IMG/VR virus record: IMGVR_UViG_3300044970_001297
Location: 1 to 64,000 of that record
From: a virus
Direction: 5' to 3' (one strand)
Length of the DNA stretch: 64,000 nucleotides
Shown here: in pieces, positions 56,019-62,962 of the stretch
Layout of the letters: each line of letters opens with the position of its first letter
How positions within the stretch are numbered: position 1 is the stretch's first letter
The notes under the pieces: generated by a model
Database searches by the model: none
What the model saw: the letters and a program-made list of their open reading frames with translations, nothing else
What the model was told of the DNA's origin: nothing
Position numbers and translations under genes: made by a program

Positions 56019-56277
56019 TGCCGTCCTCCATCAAGAAGTTTTTCTCGGTGAGTTTTTCAAATCGCTCGTCAAGAGCCTTTTGCATCTTTTTTCCATCTTC
56101 CGATTTCTTCCATGTTTCGATGGCAGGATGGCTACAAGAACAGACAAGTGCTTCGTCAGTGTTGGGACCGACAAGCATTCCATCCCACTCTCCGCACCAA
56201 TGCCAGCCCTCCTCCCACTCTTCCTTGGTGAGTCCTGTTCCTGATCGGTCAAGTTCGATGTAGCGTTCTCTGTTCAT
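56011..56277 (-). CDS. Hypothetical protein
   Basis: An 88-residue protein starting MNRERYIELDRSGTGLTKEE, with WHWCGEWDG and CSCSH motifs. The start at 56277 lies 2 bases after the end of tRNA-Leu, so processing of the tRNA would affect the mRNA 5' end. It overlaps the next gene by 8 bases. Confidence 0.55.
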   Translation of the reverse strand: MNRERYIELDRSGTGLTKEEWEEGWHWCGEWDGMLVGPNTDEALVCSCSHPAIETWKKSEDGKKMQKALDERFEKLTEKNFLMEDGNG

Positions 56278-56279
56278 AA

Positions 56280-56364
56280 TACCAGCGACAGGATTCGAAC
56301 CTGCATGATCAATTACGATCAGCGCATTTTGAGTGCGCCGTGTATACCGTTCCACCACGCTGGC
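56280..56364 (-). tRNA. tRNA-Leu (anticodon CAA)
   Basis: A class II tRNA: acceptor GCCAGCG / CGCTGGT, anticodon stem GCGCA / TGCGC around loop CTCAAAA, long variable arm (TGATCGTAATTGATCA region), T-loop TTCGAAT, discriminator A. It reads TTG. Confidence 0.9.
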
Positions 56365-56374
56365 GTAAATATCA

Positions 56375-56731
56375 TTAAGAGGAGTAGTGTTCTTCTCTAT
56401 GACAATTAGCACATAAAATTACACATTTACTCATTTCTTCTTTTAGAGTATCTAAAGAGAAGCAGGATTTGGCTAGTTTTGCAACATTTTTAGTTTTTGC
56501 TTCAACATGATGAAAGTCTAATGCACAAGCATGTTTTTTGTAACCACATTTGGTACAGCCAGTTTGGACTTTGTATTCATTTATGAATTTGGTATTTCGT
56601 TTTCTTGCAGTTCTGTTCCTATCACGAAACTTGTCCTTGTTATCAAGGTAGTATTCATGTGCTTGCTCTTTTGTCCGTTCGTAGTATGCTTTTCTATATC
56701 TCTTCTTTTCTTCTGGATCTTTATATGGCAT
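56375..56731 (-). CDS. HNH endonuclease next to tRNA-Leu
   Basis: A 118-residue protein. TGCTKCGYKKHACALDFHHV, then ILCANCHREEH is the Cys-flanked HNH core. It begins with a Lys/Arg/Tyr-rich helix (KDPEEKKRYRKAYYERTKEQ). It is more AT-rich than its neighbours and lies between two tRNAs, a common site for phage homing genes. A CTAAATA box and GGAGG precede it. Confidence 0.85.
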   Translation of the reverse strand: MPYKDPEEKKRYRKAYYERTKEQAHEYYLDNKDKFRDRNRTARKRNTKFINEYKVQTGCTKCGYKKHACALDFHHVEAKTKNVAKLAKSCFSLDTLKEEMSKCVILCANCHREEHYSS

Positions 56732-56750
56732 GGATTCAAACCTCCATGCT

Positions 56751-56758
56751 TATTTAGG
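56751..56758 (-). promoter_or_regulatory. Late-like promoter box (CCTAAATA)
   Basis: CCTAAATAAGCATGGAGG on the minus strand lies before the HNH gene. Confidence 0.5.
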
Positions 56759-56796
56759 AATCCGAGAAAGTTCACCGCGCCACATTCACACATCAA

Positions 56797-56870
56797 TGCC
56801 CCCCCTGGGACTTGAACCCAGACAATGCGGTTTAAAAGACCGCTACTCTAGCCAATTGAGTTAGAGGGGC
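56797..56870 (-). tRNA. tRNA-Lys (anticodon TTT)
   Basis: Acceptor GCCCCTC / GGGGGGC with one T-G pair, anticodon stem GCGGT / ACCGC around loop CTTTTAA, T-arm with TTCAAGT loop, discriminator A. It reads AAA/AAG. Confidence 0.9.
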
Positions 56871-56881
56871 AGTATTTTCAC

Positions 56882-57148
56882 TCAGCCATTCAAAGTAGTT
56901 CCAACCTTGCGGAACGACTTGATGGTATTCACATTGAACGACCGCCATTGTGCGGCATCCATGTCCCACACGGGAATGACATCTGGACCGCTGCCATCCT
57001 CCGTGAGTAGTGTCTTCGGATTCGCAATCGGTGCAATGCTTGTCGAGCGAGTGCAGCGAAGTGTCCGTTCGCTTCCGTCTGCCTTGGTGAAGACCACCTC
57101 ACAGACACCTTGATGAAGCGATTCAACGATTTGAGTCTTCTCTAGCAT
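56882..57148 (-). CDS. WYL_2 / Sm-like SH3-barrel protein
   Basis: An 88-residue protein. GVCEVVFTKADGSERTLRCT, then PVWDMDAAQWRSFNVNTIKS matches the small SH3-barrel family (DUF2693/WYL_2) seen in T4-like marine phages. The start at 57148 is chosen for that alignment. These proteins may bind nucleic acid or ligands; no function is proven. Confidence 0.75.
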   Translation of the reverse strand: MLEKTQIVESLHQGVCEVVFTKADGSERTLRCTRSTSIAPIANPKTLLTEDGSGPDVIPVWDMDAAQWRSFNVNTIKSFRKVGTTLNG

Positions 57149-57246
57149 TTGCTTGTTCCTTCCTGTCCATTGCTTCTTCTTGGGTGTTCCATTCTCCTCC
57201 ACGGGAGACGGAGTTCGATTGTACGATCCGTAGAGTGTACGCAAGA

Positions 57247-57465
57247 TCATGCACCCCCGATTGCGGGGATCCCCCCTGACGGGTTAGATACGGCTGACGG
57301 GGAAGCCCCCGTCAGGGGGGATGTTGGTCGATCAAAGATGGACTTCTTCTTCTTTGGAGGTGCCTTGACCTTAGCCTTGGCTCGACTCTCTTGAACCTTT
57401 GTCTTCCATCTGTTCTTTGCCTTGCGGTGCTTCTTTGCTACACTTCTTGCCTTGCTGTTTGGCAT
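57247..57465 (-). CDS. Basic hypothetical protein
   Basis: A 72-residue protein. The N-terminal half is Lys/Arg-rich (SVAKKHRKAKNRWKTKVQES, KAPPKKKKSIFDR). The C-terminal ~25 codons lie in a 54-bp inverted-repeat region (57269-57322), so the end of the protein is of unusual composition (Pro, Gly, Ser). Function unknown. Confidence 0.5.
   Translation of the reverse strand: MPNSKARSVAKKHRKAKNRWKTKVQESRAKAKVKAPPKKKKSIFDRPTSPLTGASPSAVSNPSGGIPAIGGA
57269..57322. repeat. 15-bp perfect inverted repeat inside a gene end
   Basis: ATCCCCCCTGACGGG (57269-57283) pairs with CCCGTCAGGGGGGAT (57308-57322), leaving a 24-base loop. The GC content is far above that of the surroundings. It could form a very stable hairpin in the mRNA or be an inserted palindromic element. 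Confidence 0.7.
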
Positions 57466-57466
57466 C

Positions 57467-57790
57467 TCATTGGCTCCTTGAGTTTTGAATCACTTCAACG
57501 ATGCCGTTGCCGACATCGCCAACCTTCTTGTTCACTATGGTAAGTTCTCCACGGATGGAGTCAAGACGCTTCATGCACTCATTGAGAAGAATGTTTGGAT
57601 CGTTGTCCTTGAGGGAGTGAATCTTTTCCAACTCCGCAATGTCGTACTCAGATGGGAAGTGCTTGAGTCGATCCCTCGCTCGCTTTCTTATTTCTCTTGG
57701 AACCTTTGGAGTTTCCTTCGGATCCATCAACGCCAGCATGAAGTGCCGTGCGTTTCGTATAGCCTGAAACATCTCGCTTGGTAGCGTCAT
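57467..57790 (-). CDS. BPSL0761-like small protein
   Basis: A 107-residue protein. The start MTLPSEMFQAIRNARHFMLA followed by PKVPREIRKRARDRLKHFPS matches the BPSL0761 pattern (MTLPxER..A...R.FL, PRVP...R..A...LRHYP). The C-terminal half (SLKDNDPNILLNECMKRLDS) is helical. The family's function is unknown. The first 143 bases overlap the next upstream gene in another frame. Confidence 0.65.
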   Translation of the reverse strand: MTLPSEMFQAIRNARHFMLALMDPKETPKVPREIRKRARDRLKHFPSEYDIAELEKIHSLKDNDPNILLNECMKRLDSIRGELTIVNKKVGDVGNGIVEVIQNSRSQ

Positions 57791-58010
57791 CTTCGTACTC
57801 CTGATCGTAGATCACTGAAAAAGATTTCCAGTCCTTCTCATCTATCTTGCAGACTGAATACACTTGTTCCAGTTTCATGGATTTTCGGAGTGCATTCATT
57901 GAATCGCACATTTGGATTGCGAGATTCTTTTTCTTGAAGAACAAGAAACCACCCCCATCTCTCAGGAGGTGTTCCTTGTCTTCGCGGATTGAGATTGCAT
58001 AACATGGCAT
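57648..58010 (-). CDS. Hypothetical protein with long overlap
   Basis: A 120-residue protein starting MPCYAISIREDKEHLLRDGG. The first 77 residues look coding (QMCDSMNALRKSMKLEQVYS). The last 43 residues lie over the start of the gene at 57467-57790 and are of low-complexity, Ser/Lys/Gly-rich composition. Either the two genes truly overlap or the C-terminus is altered by a frameshift. Confidence 0.45.
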   Translation of the reverse strand: MPCYAISIREDKEHLLRDGGGFLFFKKKNLAIQMCDSMNALRKSMKLEQVYSVCKIDEKDWKSFSVIYDQEYEDDATKRDVSGYTKRTALHAGVDGSEGNSKGSKRNKKASEGSTQALPI

Positions 58011-58017
58011 GGAAGAA

Positions 58018-58092
58018 TGATCCTGTGGGGATTCGAACCCCAGTTGGGAGATTGAAAGTCTCCAGTCCTAGACCAGACTAGACGACAGGACC
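58018..58092 (-). tRNA. tRNA-Glu (anticodon TTC)
   Basis: Acceptor GGTCCTG / CAGGATC, D-arm starting GTCTAG as in tRNA-Glu, anticodon stem GGAGA / TCTCC around loop CTTTCAA, T-loop TTCGAAT, discriminator A. It reads GAA. Confidence 0.9.
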
Positions 58093-58095
58093 GAA

Positions 58096-58167
58096 AGCCA
58101 CTTGTGAGATTCGAACTCACGACATTCACATTACAAATATGACGCACTACCTCTGTGCTAAAGTGGC
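58096..58167 (-). tRNA. tRNA-Thr (anticodon TGT)
   Basis: Acceptor GCCACTT / AAGTGGC, D-stem GCAC / GTGC, anticodon stem TCATA / TGTGA around loop TTTGTAA, T-stem GTGAG / CTCAC. It reads ACA. Confidence 0.9.
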
Positions 58168-58172
58168 TTGAG

Positions 58173-58254
58173 TGGTTGCGGAGGGATTCGAACCCCCGAA
58201 GACTATGTCAGGAGTTTTACAGACTCCCCTCGTTGACCACTTGAGTACACAACC
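58173..58254 (-). tRNA. tRNA-Tyr (anticodon GTA)
   Basis: Acceptor GGTTGTG / CGCAACC, anticodon stem GGAGT / ACTCC around loop CTGTAAA, long variable arm, T-loop TTCGAAT, discriminator A. It reads TAC/TAT. Confidence 0.9.
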
Positions 58255-58257
58255 GAA

Positions 58258-58328
58258 TTGTCCGACCTAGATTCGAACTAGGACAAAGAGAACCAGAATC
58301 TCTTGTGCTACCGTTACACAATCGGACA
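58258..58328 (-). tRNA. tRNA-Gln (anticodon CTG)
   Basis: Acceptor TGTCCGA / TCGGACA, anticodon stem AGAGA / TCTCT around loop TTCTGGT, T-stem CCTAG / CTAGG. It reads CAG. Confidence 0.88.
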
Positions 58329-58329
58329 A

Positions 58330-58416
58330 CGGAAGATGTGGGATTCGAACCCACGGTACACTTACGCGCACACAGCATTTCCAATGCTGCTCCTTCAACC
58401 ACTCGGACAACCTTCC
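58330..58416 (-). tRNA. tRNA-Ser (anticodon GGA)
   Basis: A class II tRNA: acceptor GGAAGGT / ATCTTCC, anticodon stem CAGCA / TGCTG around loop TTGGAAA, long variable arm, T-stem GTGGG / CCCAC, discriminator G. It reads TCC/TCT. Confidence 0.9.
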
Positions 58417-58422
58417 ACGAAA

Positions 58423-58493
58423 AGCGGGTAACGGGATTCGAACCCGTGAGGAAAGTTTGGAAAACTCACATGTTGCCGCTACATCATACCCGC
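58423..58493 (-). tRNA. tRNA-Gly (anticodon TCC)
   Basis: Acceptor GCGGGTA / TACCCGC, T-stem CACGG-type with loop TTCGAAT, discriminator T as usual for Gly. Anticodon loop TTTCCAA gives TCC; the anticodon stem TGAGT / ACTTT has one mismatch at its outer end. It reads GGA. Confidence 0.8.
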
Positions 58494-58565
58494 AACGAAA
58501 TCGCGTTATTCGCAGAATGCGCGAACCCTCTGCCGCCACTTATGGTAGACGGACACCATCAGTCA

Positions 58566-58889
58566 TCAGCGACTGCGCTTGCACGAATCAGCGCACTTGC
58601 TGTCGATGGTGTCGTGAAGATCGCGCTCGACATCGTCAATGCGCCGACCGATCTCGCTCTGCACATCATCGATGCGACGATGCATCGCGTCGTTCTCACA
58701 GAAAGAACGCTCCTGCTTGAACTGCGAGTAGTAGTACAGGGCGAGTGACGCGAAGAGGGTGATCAGCCCGTAGTTTGCCTTCTGCGCTGCGTTTGCGCTC
58801 TCGGGGGAGAGGAAGGTGAACCACACGAAGACGAGAGCGGAGAGAACACCGACATACTTGAACACGCTGTTGTTGCTAAATCCAAACAT
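58566..58889 (-). CDS. Membrane protein with coiled coil
   Basis: A 107-residue protein. Two hydrophobic segments (KYVGVLSALVFVWFTFL and YGLITLFASLALYYY) are followed by a charged coiled coil (IDDVQSEIGRRIDDVERDLH). The C-terminus has CADSCKRSR. It could be a holin- or exclusion-type protein. It stands alone between tRNA genes. Confidence 0.55.
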   Translation of the reverse strand: MFGFSNNSVFKYVGVLSALVFVWFTFLSPESANAAQKANYGLITLFASLALYYYSQFKQERSFCENDAMHRRIDDVQSEIGRRIDDVERDLHDTIDSKCADSCKRSR

Positions 58890-58965
58890 TGCAAAAATCT
58901 CCTGTGAGTCGCGAAGGTTCGGCTTCTGTCGCAGCGACTCATGTGCGACAAGCCTGTTTGAGAAA

Positions 58966-59040
58966 TACGCCGTGTTGGATTCGAACCAACTCTTATTCGG
59001 TTATAAATCGAACTGAGGATGCCAAGACCTCCCACGGCGC
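58966..59040 (-). tRNA. tRNA-Ile (anticodon TAT)
   Basis: Acceptor GCGCCGT / ACGGCGT with one G-T pair, D-stem GAGG / CCTC, anticodon loop TTTATAA (TAT) on stem TTCGA / CCGAA with one mismatch at the inner end, discriminator A. It would read ATA, a rare codon. Confidence 0.82.
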
Positions 59041-59049
59041 GTTGTTCAC

Positions 59050-59319
59050 TTACTCTATCGTGTCTTCGGCTGCTGTCAACTCCCTCTTCAGAAGAATCTT
59101 TGACTTCTTGTTGCTGACATGTCCGTTCTCATTCTTGTCGAGATAGTTAGACTTCTGACGATCATCGTCGTGACCAAGGCGATAGTTGATGGTATCGGCT
59201 TCGGTCTTCACACCCGACATCAGAATGTTTTCGATGGCAGACATGATCGCAAGGCTGTTCTTGAGCGCATTATCTTCGGTGAGGTTCAGCGGAATGTCAA
59301 TGTGTAGTCTGTAGCCCAT
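59050..59319 (-). CDS. Hypothetical protein
   Basis: An 89-residue protein starting MGYRLHIDIPLNLTEDNALK. It is helical and charged, with YRLGHDDDRQKSNYLDKNEN in the middle. Its start overlaps the previous stop by 1 base. No family is recognised. Confidence 0.6.
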   Translation of the reverse strand: MGYRLHIDIPLNLTEDNALKNSLAIMSAIENILMSGVKTEADTINYRLGHDDDRQKSNYLDKNENGHVSNKKSKILLKRELTAAEDTIE

Positions 59320-59801
59320 TAGACTCCTCCTTCGGGAGCGGGTTGAGCCGTGACTGCCTCCTTCTTGGATTCATTGATTGCCCATATGTACGCAGGACCT
59401 GTCCAATGGCAGTGCTTCAGACCATTGTCCTCGTCGTAGAGGTTCCCGCGAATATGGTTGAGGCAGGGAGCCTTCCAACTCGCGGCACGGAAGATGTCTC
59501 CGCTGCGCTTGTCAATGAAGCCCCATGCAGTCTTCTGCTTCACCCCGTTGTAGTCACTGGTGAGAACGATGCGGATGTACTTGTATCCCTCCTCATAGGA
59601 GGTGGTCCAAGAGTAGGGATTTCCGCTTGGGTGCAATTGGGTATTCGTCTCCGTGGTCTTTTCGCGAACAATGTCCGCCAACTTGTCCATGAATGTTCCG
59701 AATACCGCCACGAAACGATGATCTAGTTCCATCTTCATGCTGAAGCCCTCATTTTGTATTTTGTTCAACCACTCTTCGAATCTGCTTTTCAGTGGATGCA
59801 A
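59319..59801 (-). CDS. Conserved hypothetical phage protein
   Basis: A 160-residue protein. The segment AWGFIDKRSGDIFRAASWKA, then LNHIRGNLYDEDNG and GPAYI, is the hallmark of a conserved small phage family (FIDK.TGDI.KAASWKAPA...RGNI.D). Its fold is beta-rich. It is coupled to neighbours by overlaps on both sides. Function unknown. Confidence 0.7.
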   Translation of the reverse strand: MHPLKSRFEEWLNKIQNEGFSMKMELDHRFVAVFGTFMDKLADIVREKTTETNTQLHPSGNPYSWTTSYEEGYKYIRIVLTSDYNGVKQKTAWGFIDKRSGDIFRAASWKAPCLNHIRGNLYDEDNGLKHCHWTGPAYIWAINESKKEAVTAQPAPEGGV

Positions 59802-60015
59802 GTATGTCGCACCACATCTGATCTCTTGAGTTCACCTTTGTCATTGCCGACTTCACCACTAGGATGAGATCGTGGATTAGTGCTTCTCGACGGGAGTCGC
59901 TGACTCCTTCGAACATGTCCTTCTCCTCCATTATACTCTTCTCCTTTCCTTTGACAATGGGGACATCGTCATCTGGGTTGGAGTCAGTATCTATGAGCAT
60001 TCGGAACAACTTCAC
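59749..60015 (-). CDS. Hypothetical protein
   Basis: An 88-residue helical protein starting MKLFRMLIDTDSNPDDDVPI. It overlaps the next gene by 53 bases at its 3' end and the upstream gene by 4 bases. No family is recognised. Confidence 0.55.
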   Translation of the reverse strand: MKLFRMLIDTDSNPDDDVPIVKGKEKSIMEEKDMFEGVSDSRREALIHDLILVVKSAMTKVNSRDQMWCDILASTEKQIRRVVEQNTK

Positions 60016-60227
60016 AAAGCCACCAATCTTCCTATATCTATGCGTCGAGGAGTCCCTCCCTCAACAAGTGCGGTCTGAAAGGCCACCACGACCTTCATCG
60101 ACACAAGAGTATCGTCTACTTTAGGGAAGTCAAGGAAATGAGAGAAAGAATGTTTTGCTCCCGTTGCAATCGATTCTGAATCAAACGATCCAAAGATTTG
60201 ATTCACCATGCTGCTTGACCCATACAT
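60012..60227 (-). CDS. Hypothetical protein
   Basis: A 71-residue protein starting MYGSSSMVNQIFGSFDSESI at 60227. It is the first leftward gene from a divergent region, with TATAAT on the minus strand overlapping its start region. Mixed alpha/beta. Function unknown. Confidence 0.5.
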   Translation of the reverse strand: MYGSSSMVNQIFGSFDSESIATGAKHSFSHFLDFPKVDDTLVSMKVVVAFQTALVEGGTPRRIDIGRLVAL

Positions 60228-60244
60228 TATATGAGGGTATGGTG

Positions 60245-60379
60245 ATGAGCATGGCAGACGATGACAAGGACGATGAGACGGAGATGGTGGCGATGGGCTT
60301 CGCAAAGACAATCGTGTTCTTCCTGTTCACGATGGTGTTGCTCTCCGCAATCGCAAAGGCATCAATAACATTCTTTTGA
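60245..60379 (+). CDS. Small membrane peptide (44 residues)
   Basis: The frame MSMADDDKDDETEMVAMGFA, then KTIVFFLFTMVLLSAIAKAS has an acidic N-terminus and one transmembrane segment. GAGGGT lies 6 bases before this ATG; starts at 60239 or 60245 are both possible. It is divergent from the gene at 60227. Confidence 0.5.
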   Translation: MSMADDDKDDETEMVAMGFAKTIVFFLFTMVLLSAIAKASITFF

Positions 60380-60420
60380 ATTCGAATAGAATGTTTTCAG
60401 AGTGGTTCCCGATAGCCTAC

Positions 60421-60426
60421 TAAATA
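60421..60426 (+). promoter_or_regulatory. Late-like TAAATA box
   Basis: CTAAATAGGAG lies 32 bases upstream of the deaminase-like gene at 60458. Confidence 0.4.
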
Positions 60427-60457
60427 GGAGTGTCGGGATTGGACAAGAATCTTTATC

Positions 60458-60850
60458 ATGGTTGATCCCGAAAAACACCGCAAGTTGATTGACTTCGCCT
60501 ATGCGAAGTGCCTTGAGATTCCTCGCAGGAAGAAGCATTGCAGCATCATCCTGCACAAGAACCGAATCCTTGCCGTTGGCGTAAATCGTTTCAAGACGCA
60601 TCCGCTTGCCGTCAAGCACGGCTACCTCTTCGGTGAGGTGCATTCCGAACTTGATGCTTTCCTGAAGTGCAACAGGCGCGAGGGGCTTGAACTATGGAAC
60701 TTTCGTTTCAATAGCCATGGACAGATGCGTATCTCGCGTCCTTGCCCCAAGTGTATGCCATGGTGCGTGAAGTGCTTCGACAAGATCTACTACACGATGG
60801 ACGATGGCATCCATGAGTTTGAGATTGACCTTGCAGACCTCAGGTCTTAG
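60458..60850 (+). CDS. Cytidine-deaminase-fold protein
   Basis: A 130-residue protein. Zinc ligands are H62-S-E64 (GEVHSELDAFLK) and P95-C96-x2-C99 (RPCPKCMPWC), the signature of the CDA superfamily. Known phage members deaminate dCMP to make dUMP for thymidylate synthesis; base- or RNA-acting members also exist. Its short, single-domain length and extra cysteines (C103, C106) are closer to phage proteins of unknown substrate. It is convergent with the gene at 60847. Confidence 0.75.
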   Translation: MVDPEKHRKLIDFAYAKCLEIPRRKKHCSIILHKNRILAVGVNRFKTHPLAVKHGYLFGEVHSELDAFLKCNRREGLELWNFRFNSHGQMRISRPCPKCMPWCVKCFDKIYYTMDDGIHEFEIDLADLRS

Positions 60851-62766
60851 TACGCAAGTCCCATCCTGAAAGCCCTCTCGTCAATGTCAACACCCGTTCG
60901 TGTGGTTGTCAGCGAAGACATCCACGATGTGGTGTTGTTGTTCGTCACGACGGCGTTGTTCGTTGGGGCTACCACTGTTGCTGGCGGTGGAGTGGACTTG
61001 AGATAGGCATAGTCAGACTGAAGACTCGACAGCGTTGCCGACGATGACGGTGTGGTCGCTGGCACAAGCGCACTCGCACCTCCCTCCATTCCGACAGGAA
61101 TCCTTCCGCCTTCCACTCCAGTCGGTATTCCACCACCCTCCATGCCTGTTGGTATTCCGCCACCTTCCATTGGAGTTGGCGGTGTTGCTACCGTTTCGCC
61201 TGGCTTTGGAACCATTGGTTCAGATGGTTGTGCGGTCGCGGTTGTTGGCGGTCCAACAACCGATGAAGTTGGCGATGTTACAGATACCGAGTTTACTTCA
61301 CTCTCTGTTCTTTTTGGGACTTCCAAGAAAGATCCCAACCCAGGAATTTGTGTCGCAAGGTCATAGATCTTTTCTCCACCAATCATCGATGCAAGGAATT
61401 CTCCCAATGCACCAGGACCATATCCCAAAGCATCAAGTGCGCCTACAATGGCATTTCCTGGACCAGGAGCGAGTAGGAGAGCAGCAATTTGCGATCCGAT
61501 GGAAGTCAAGGCACCAGCAAATTTGAGTCCTATCTGTTCTTTCTTTTCTTGATCGGATAAGTTTGGATTTTCTTTAATATCCGAGATAGCCATGTAGCCC
61601 TGTACTGCGGAAAGTACTGGTCCCAAGACTGAGAATATCGTCTTAGCCAGTGGTCCTACCCCGAGTTTGACCAATCCAGCACCAGCATTCTTCACAGCAC
61701 CCAAGGCTTTCCCGCCATAGTTCAATGCACTGCTACCGACAGATTTAATGCTTGCACCAATTCGCGAGAATAACCCTCCCCCACTTGCTGCACTTCCCGC
61801 TGCACTAGACGCACTTCCTGCTGCTTGAGATCCAGCACCCGCTATACTCCGAATTCTCGCTGGCGCATCGGCTCCTTCAAGTACCGCCGTACTTAAGGGA
61901 ACGGCGGGAACCATCCGTGTCGCCGCACCCGCTGCACGGGCCGTACCCGCTGCACCAGCAGTAGCCGCACCACCCGCCCCAAACATTCCTGCCACTCTAC
62001 CCAATCCAGGAATTTTACCCAGAAGCCTTCCTGCACCAAGGGACTTGGCATCGCTGAGGAAGTCGAATGTGTTTGCTATTTTGCCGAACAGCCCTTCGCC
62101 CTTTGCAGCAACAGCAAGTTGCTCTTGGTCGTTCTTTCCATTGCCAAAATACTTCTCAAACAAGTCTTTGAAGAAAGTCTCTTCCTTTTCCTGCTTCTCT
62201 TCCTGAATCTCCCTATCTTTTTGCTGCTGTTCCAGCAACTTCTCTTCTTGTGCAAGGCTATCTGGTGGTGGAGGAACCTCGTCAGCAAGTGCATATGCAC
62301 CCTCGCCATCCGCAGATGGAGTCAGTCCCTTTGCTTTATCCTTCTTCGTTGTTCGTTCTGTCTCTTGGCTTGATGGTCCAAAAGTCCTTGTCAATATGTC
62401 GAGGATTTCGTAGACCGAGTCTCTAATGTCGCCCATGGCACCCATGGACTTCTTTCTCAATTCCTTCTCCTCAAGTTCTCCCTTGGTGAGTTTCTTTCCC
62501 GTGAGGGGATCGCGACCCTGTTCTTCGAACATCTCGCGCTTCTTGAGGTCGATCTTGTCTGCAAGACCCTTGCCGACCAGCGGTATCTTCTCCAGAAACT
62601 TCATCTGCATGGTCATGACGCTTGACTTGAGGCTTGTGGTCACAGCCTCCTTGAATGTCAAGTTGACTTTCCTGAATCCCTCTTCCATGGATTCTACTAT
62701 AGCGTCTCCCGCATTCATTGCGGGTGCATTTTGGGGAATATTTCCTGATGGGCTTGGTAGTGGCAT
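60847..62766 (-). CDS. Large tail/hub-region protein, possible tape-measure-like
   Basis: A 639-residue protein. The N-terminal ~150 residues are helical and charged, then a coiled coil (AQEEKLLEQQQKDREIQEEK) spans about residues 165-205. The centre is Gly/Ala-rich with hydrophobic helices (GAGGAATAGAAGTARAAGAA). The C-terminal 170 residues are Pro/Gly/Thr-rich with four GME(G)GG-type repeats (TPMEGGGIPTGMEGGGIPTG). Its size and position next to the gp51 and gp26 hub genes suggest a gp29-type hub or tape-measure role. That assignment is tentative. Confidence 0.5.
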   Translation of the reverse strand: MPLPSPSGNIPQNAPAMNAGDAIVESMEEGFRKVNLTFKEAVTTSLKSSVMTMQMKFLEKIPLVGKGLADKIDLKKREMFEEQGRDPLTGKKLTKGELEEKELRKKSMGAMGDIRDSVYEILDILTRTFGPSSQETERTTKKDKAKGLTPSADGEGAYALADEVPPPPDSLAQEEKLLEQQQKDREIQEEKQEKEETFFKDLFEKYFGNGKNDQEQLAVAAKGEGLFGKIANTFDFLSDAKSLGAGRLLGKIPGLGRVAGMFGAGGAATAGAAGTARAAGAATRMVPAVPLSTAVLEGADAPARIRSIAGAGSQAAGSASSAAGSAASGGGLFSRIGASIKSVGSSALNYGGKALGAVKNAGAGLVKLGVGPLAKTIFSVLGPVLSAVQGYMAISDIKENPNLSDQEKKEQIGLKFAGALTSIGSQIAALLLAPGPGNAIVGALDALGYGPGALGEFLASMIGGEKIYDLATQIPGLGSFLEVPKRTESEVNSVSVTSPTSSVVGPPTTATAQPSEPMVPKPGETVATPPTPMEGGGIPTGMEGGGIPTGVEGGRIPVGMEGGASALVPATTPSSSATLSSLQSDYAYLKSTPPPATVVAPTNNAVVTNNNTTSWMSSLTTTRTGVDIDERAFRMGLAY

Positions 62767-62767
62767 C

Positions 62768-62962
62768 TTATCTACTTCTTTGCTGCAACTGCTGCTGCTT
62801 CAGTCGCTCGTTTTCTTCCTTTATGTGATTCACCAGCAGATTTACATAAACTTCTCTTTCCCAAGGCATCATATATTCCAACTCTGTCAGCGAGTACTTA
62901 TGGTGCTGTAGCAATGCGAAGTTCGTGTTGTACAGATTCGCAAGGCTATCGTGACAGAGCAT
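62768..62962 (-). CDS. 51: Baseplate hub assembly protein, gp51-like
   Basis: A 64-residue protein. LANLYNTNFALLQHHKYSLT, then ELEYMMPWEREVYVNLLVNH, is the short helical pattern I know from gp51-type proteins of T4-like marine phages. T4 gp51 is a catalyst of baseplate hub assembly. Directly after gp26-like, as in the T4 order 26-51. TAATG overlap with its neighbour. Confidence 0.65.
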   Translation of the reverse strand: MLCHDSLANLYNTNFALLQHHKYSLTELEYMMPWEREVYVNLLVNHIKEENERLKQQQLQQRSR

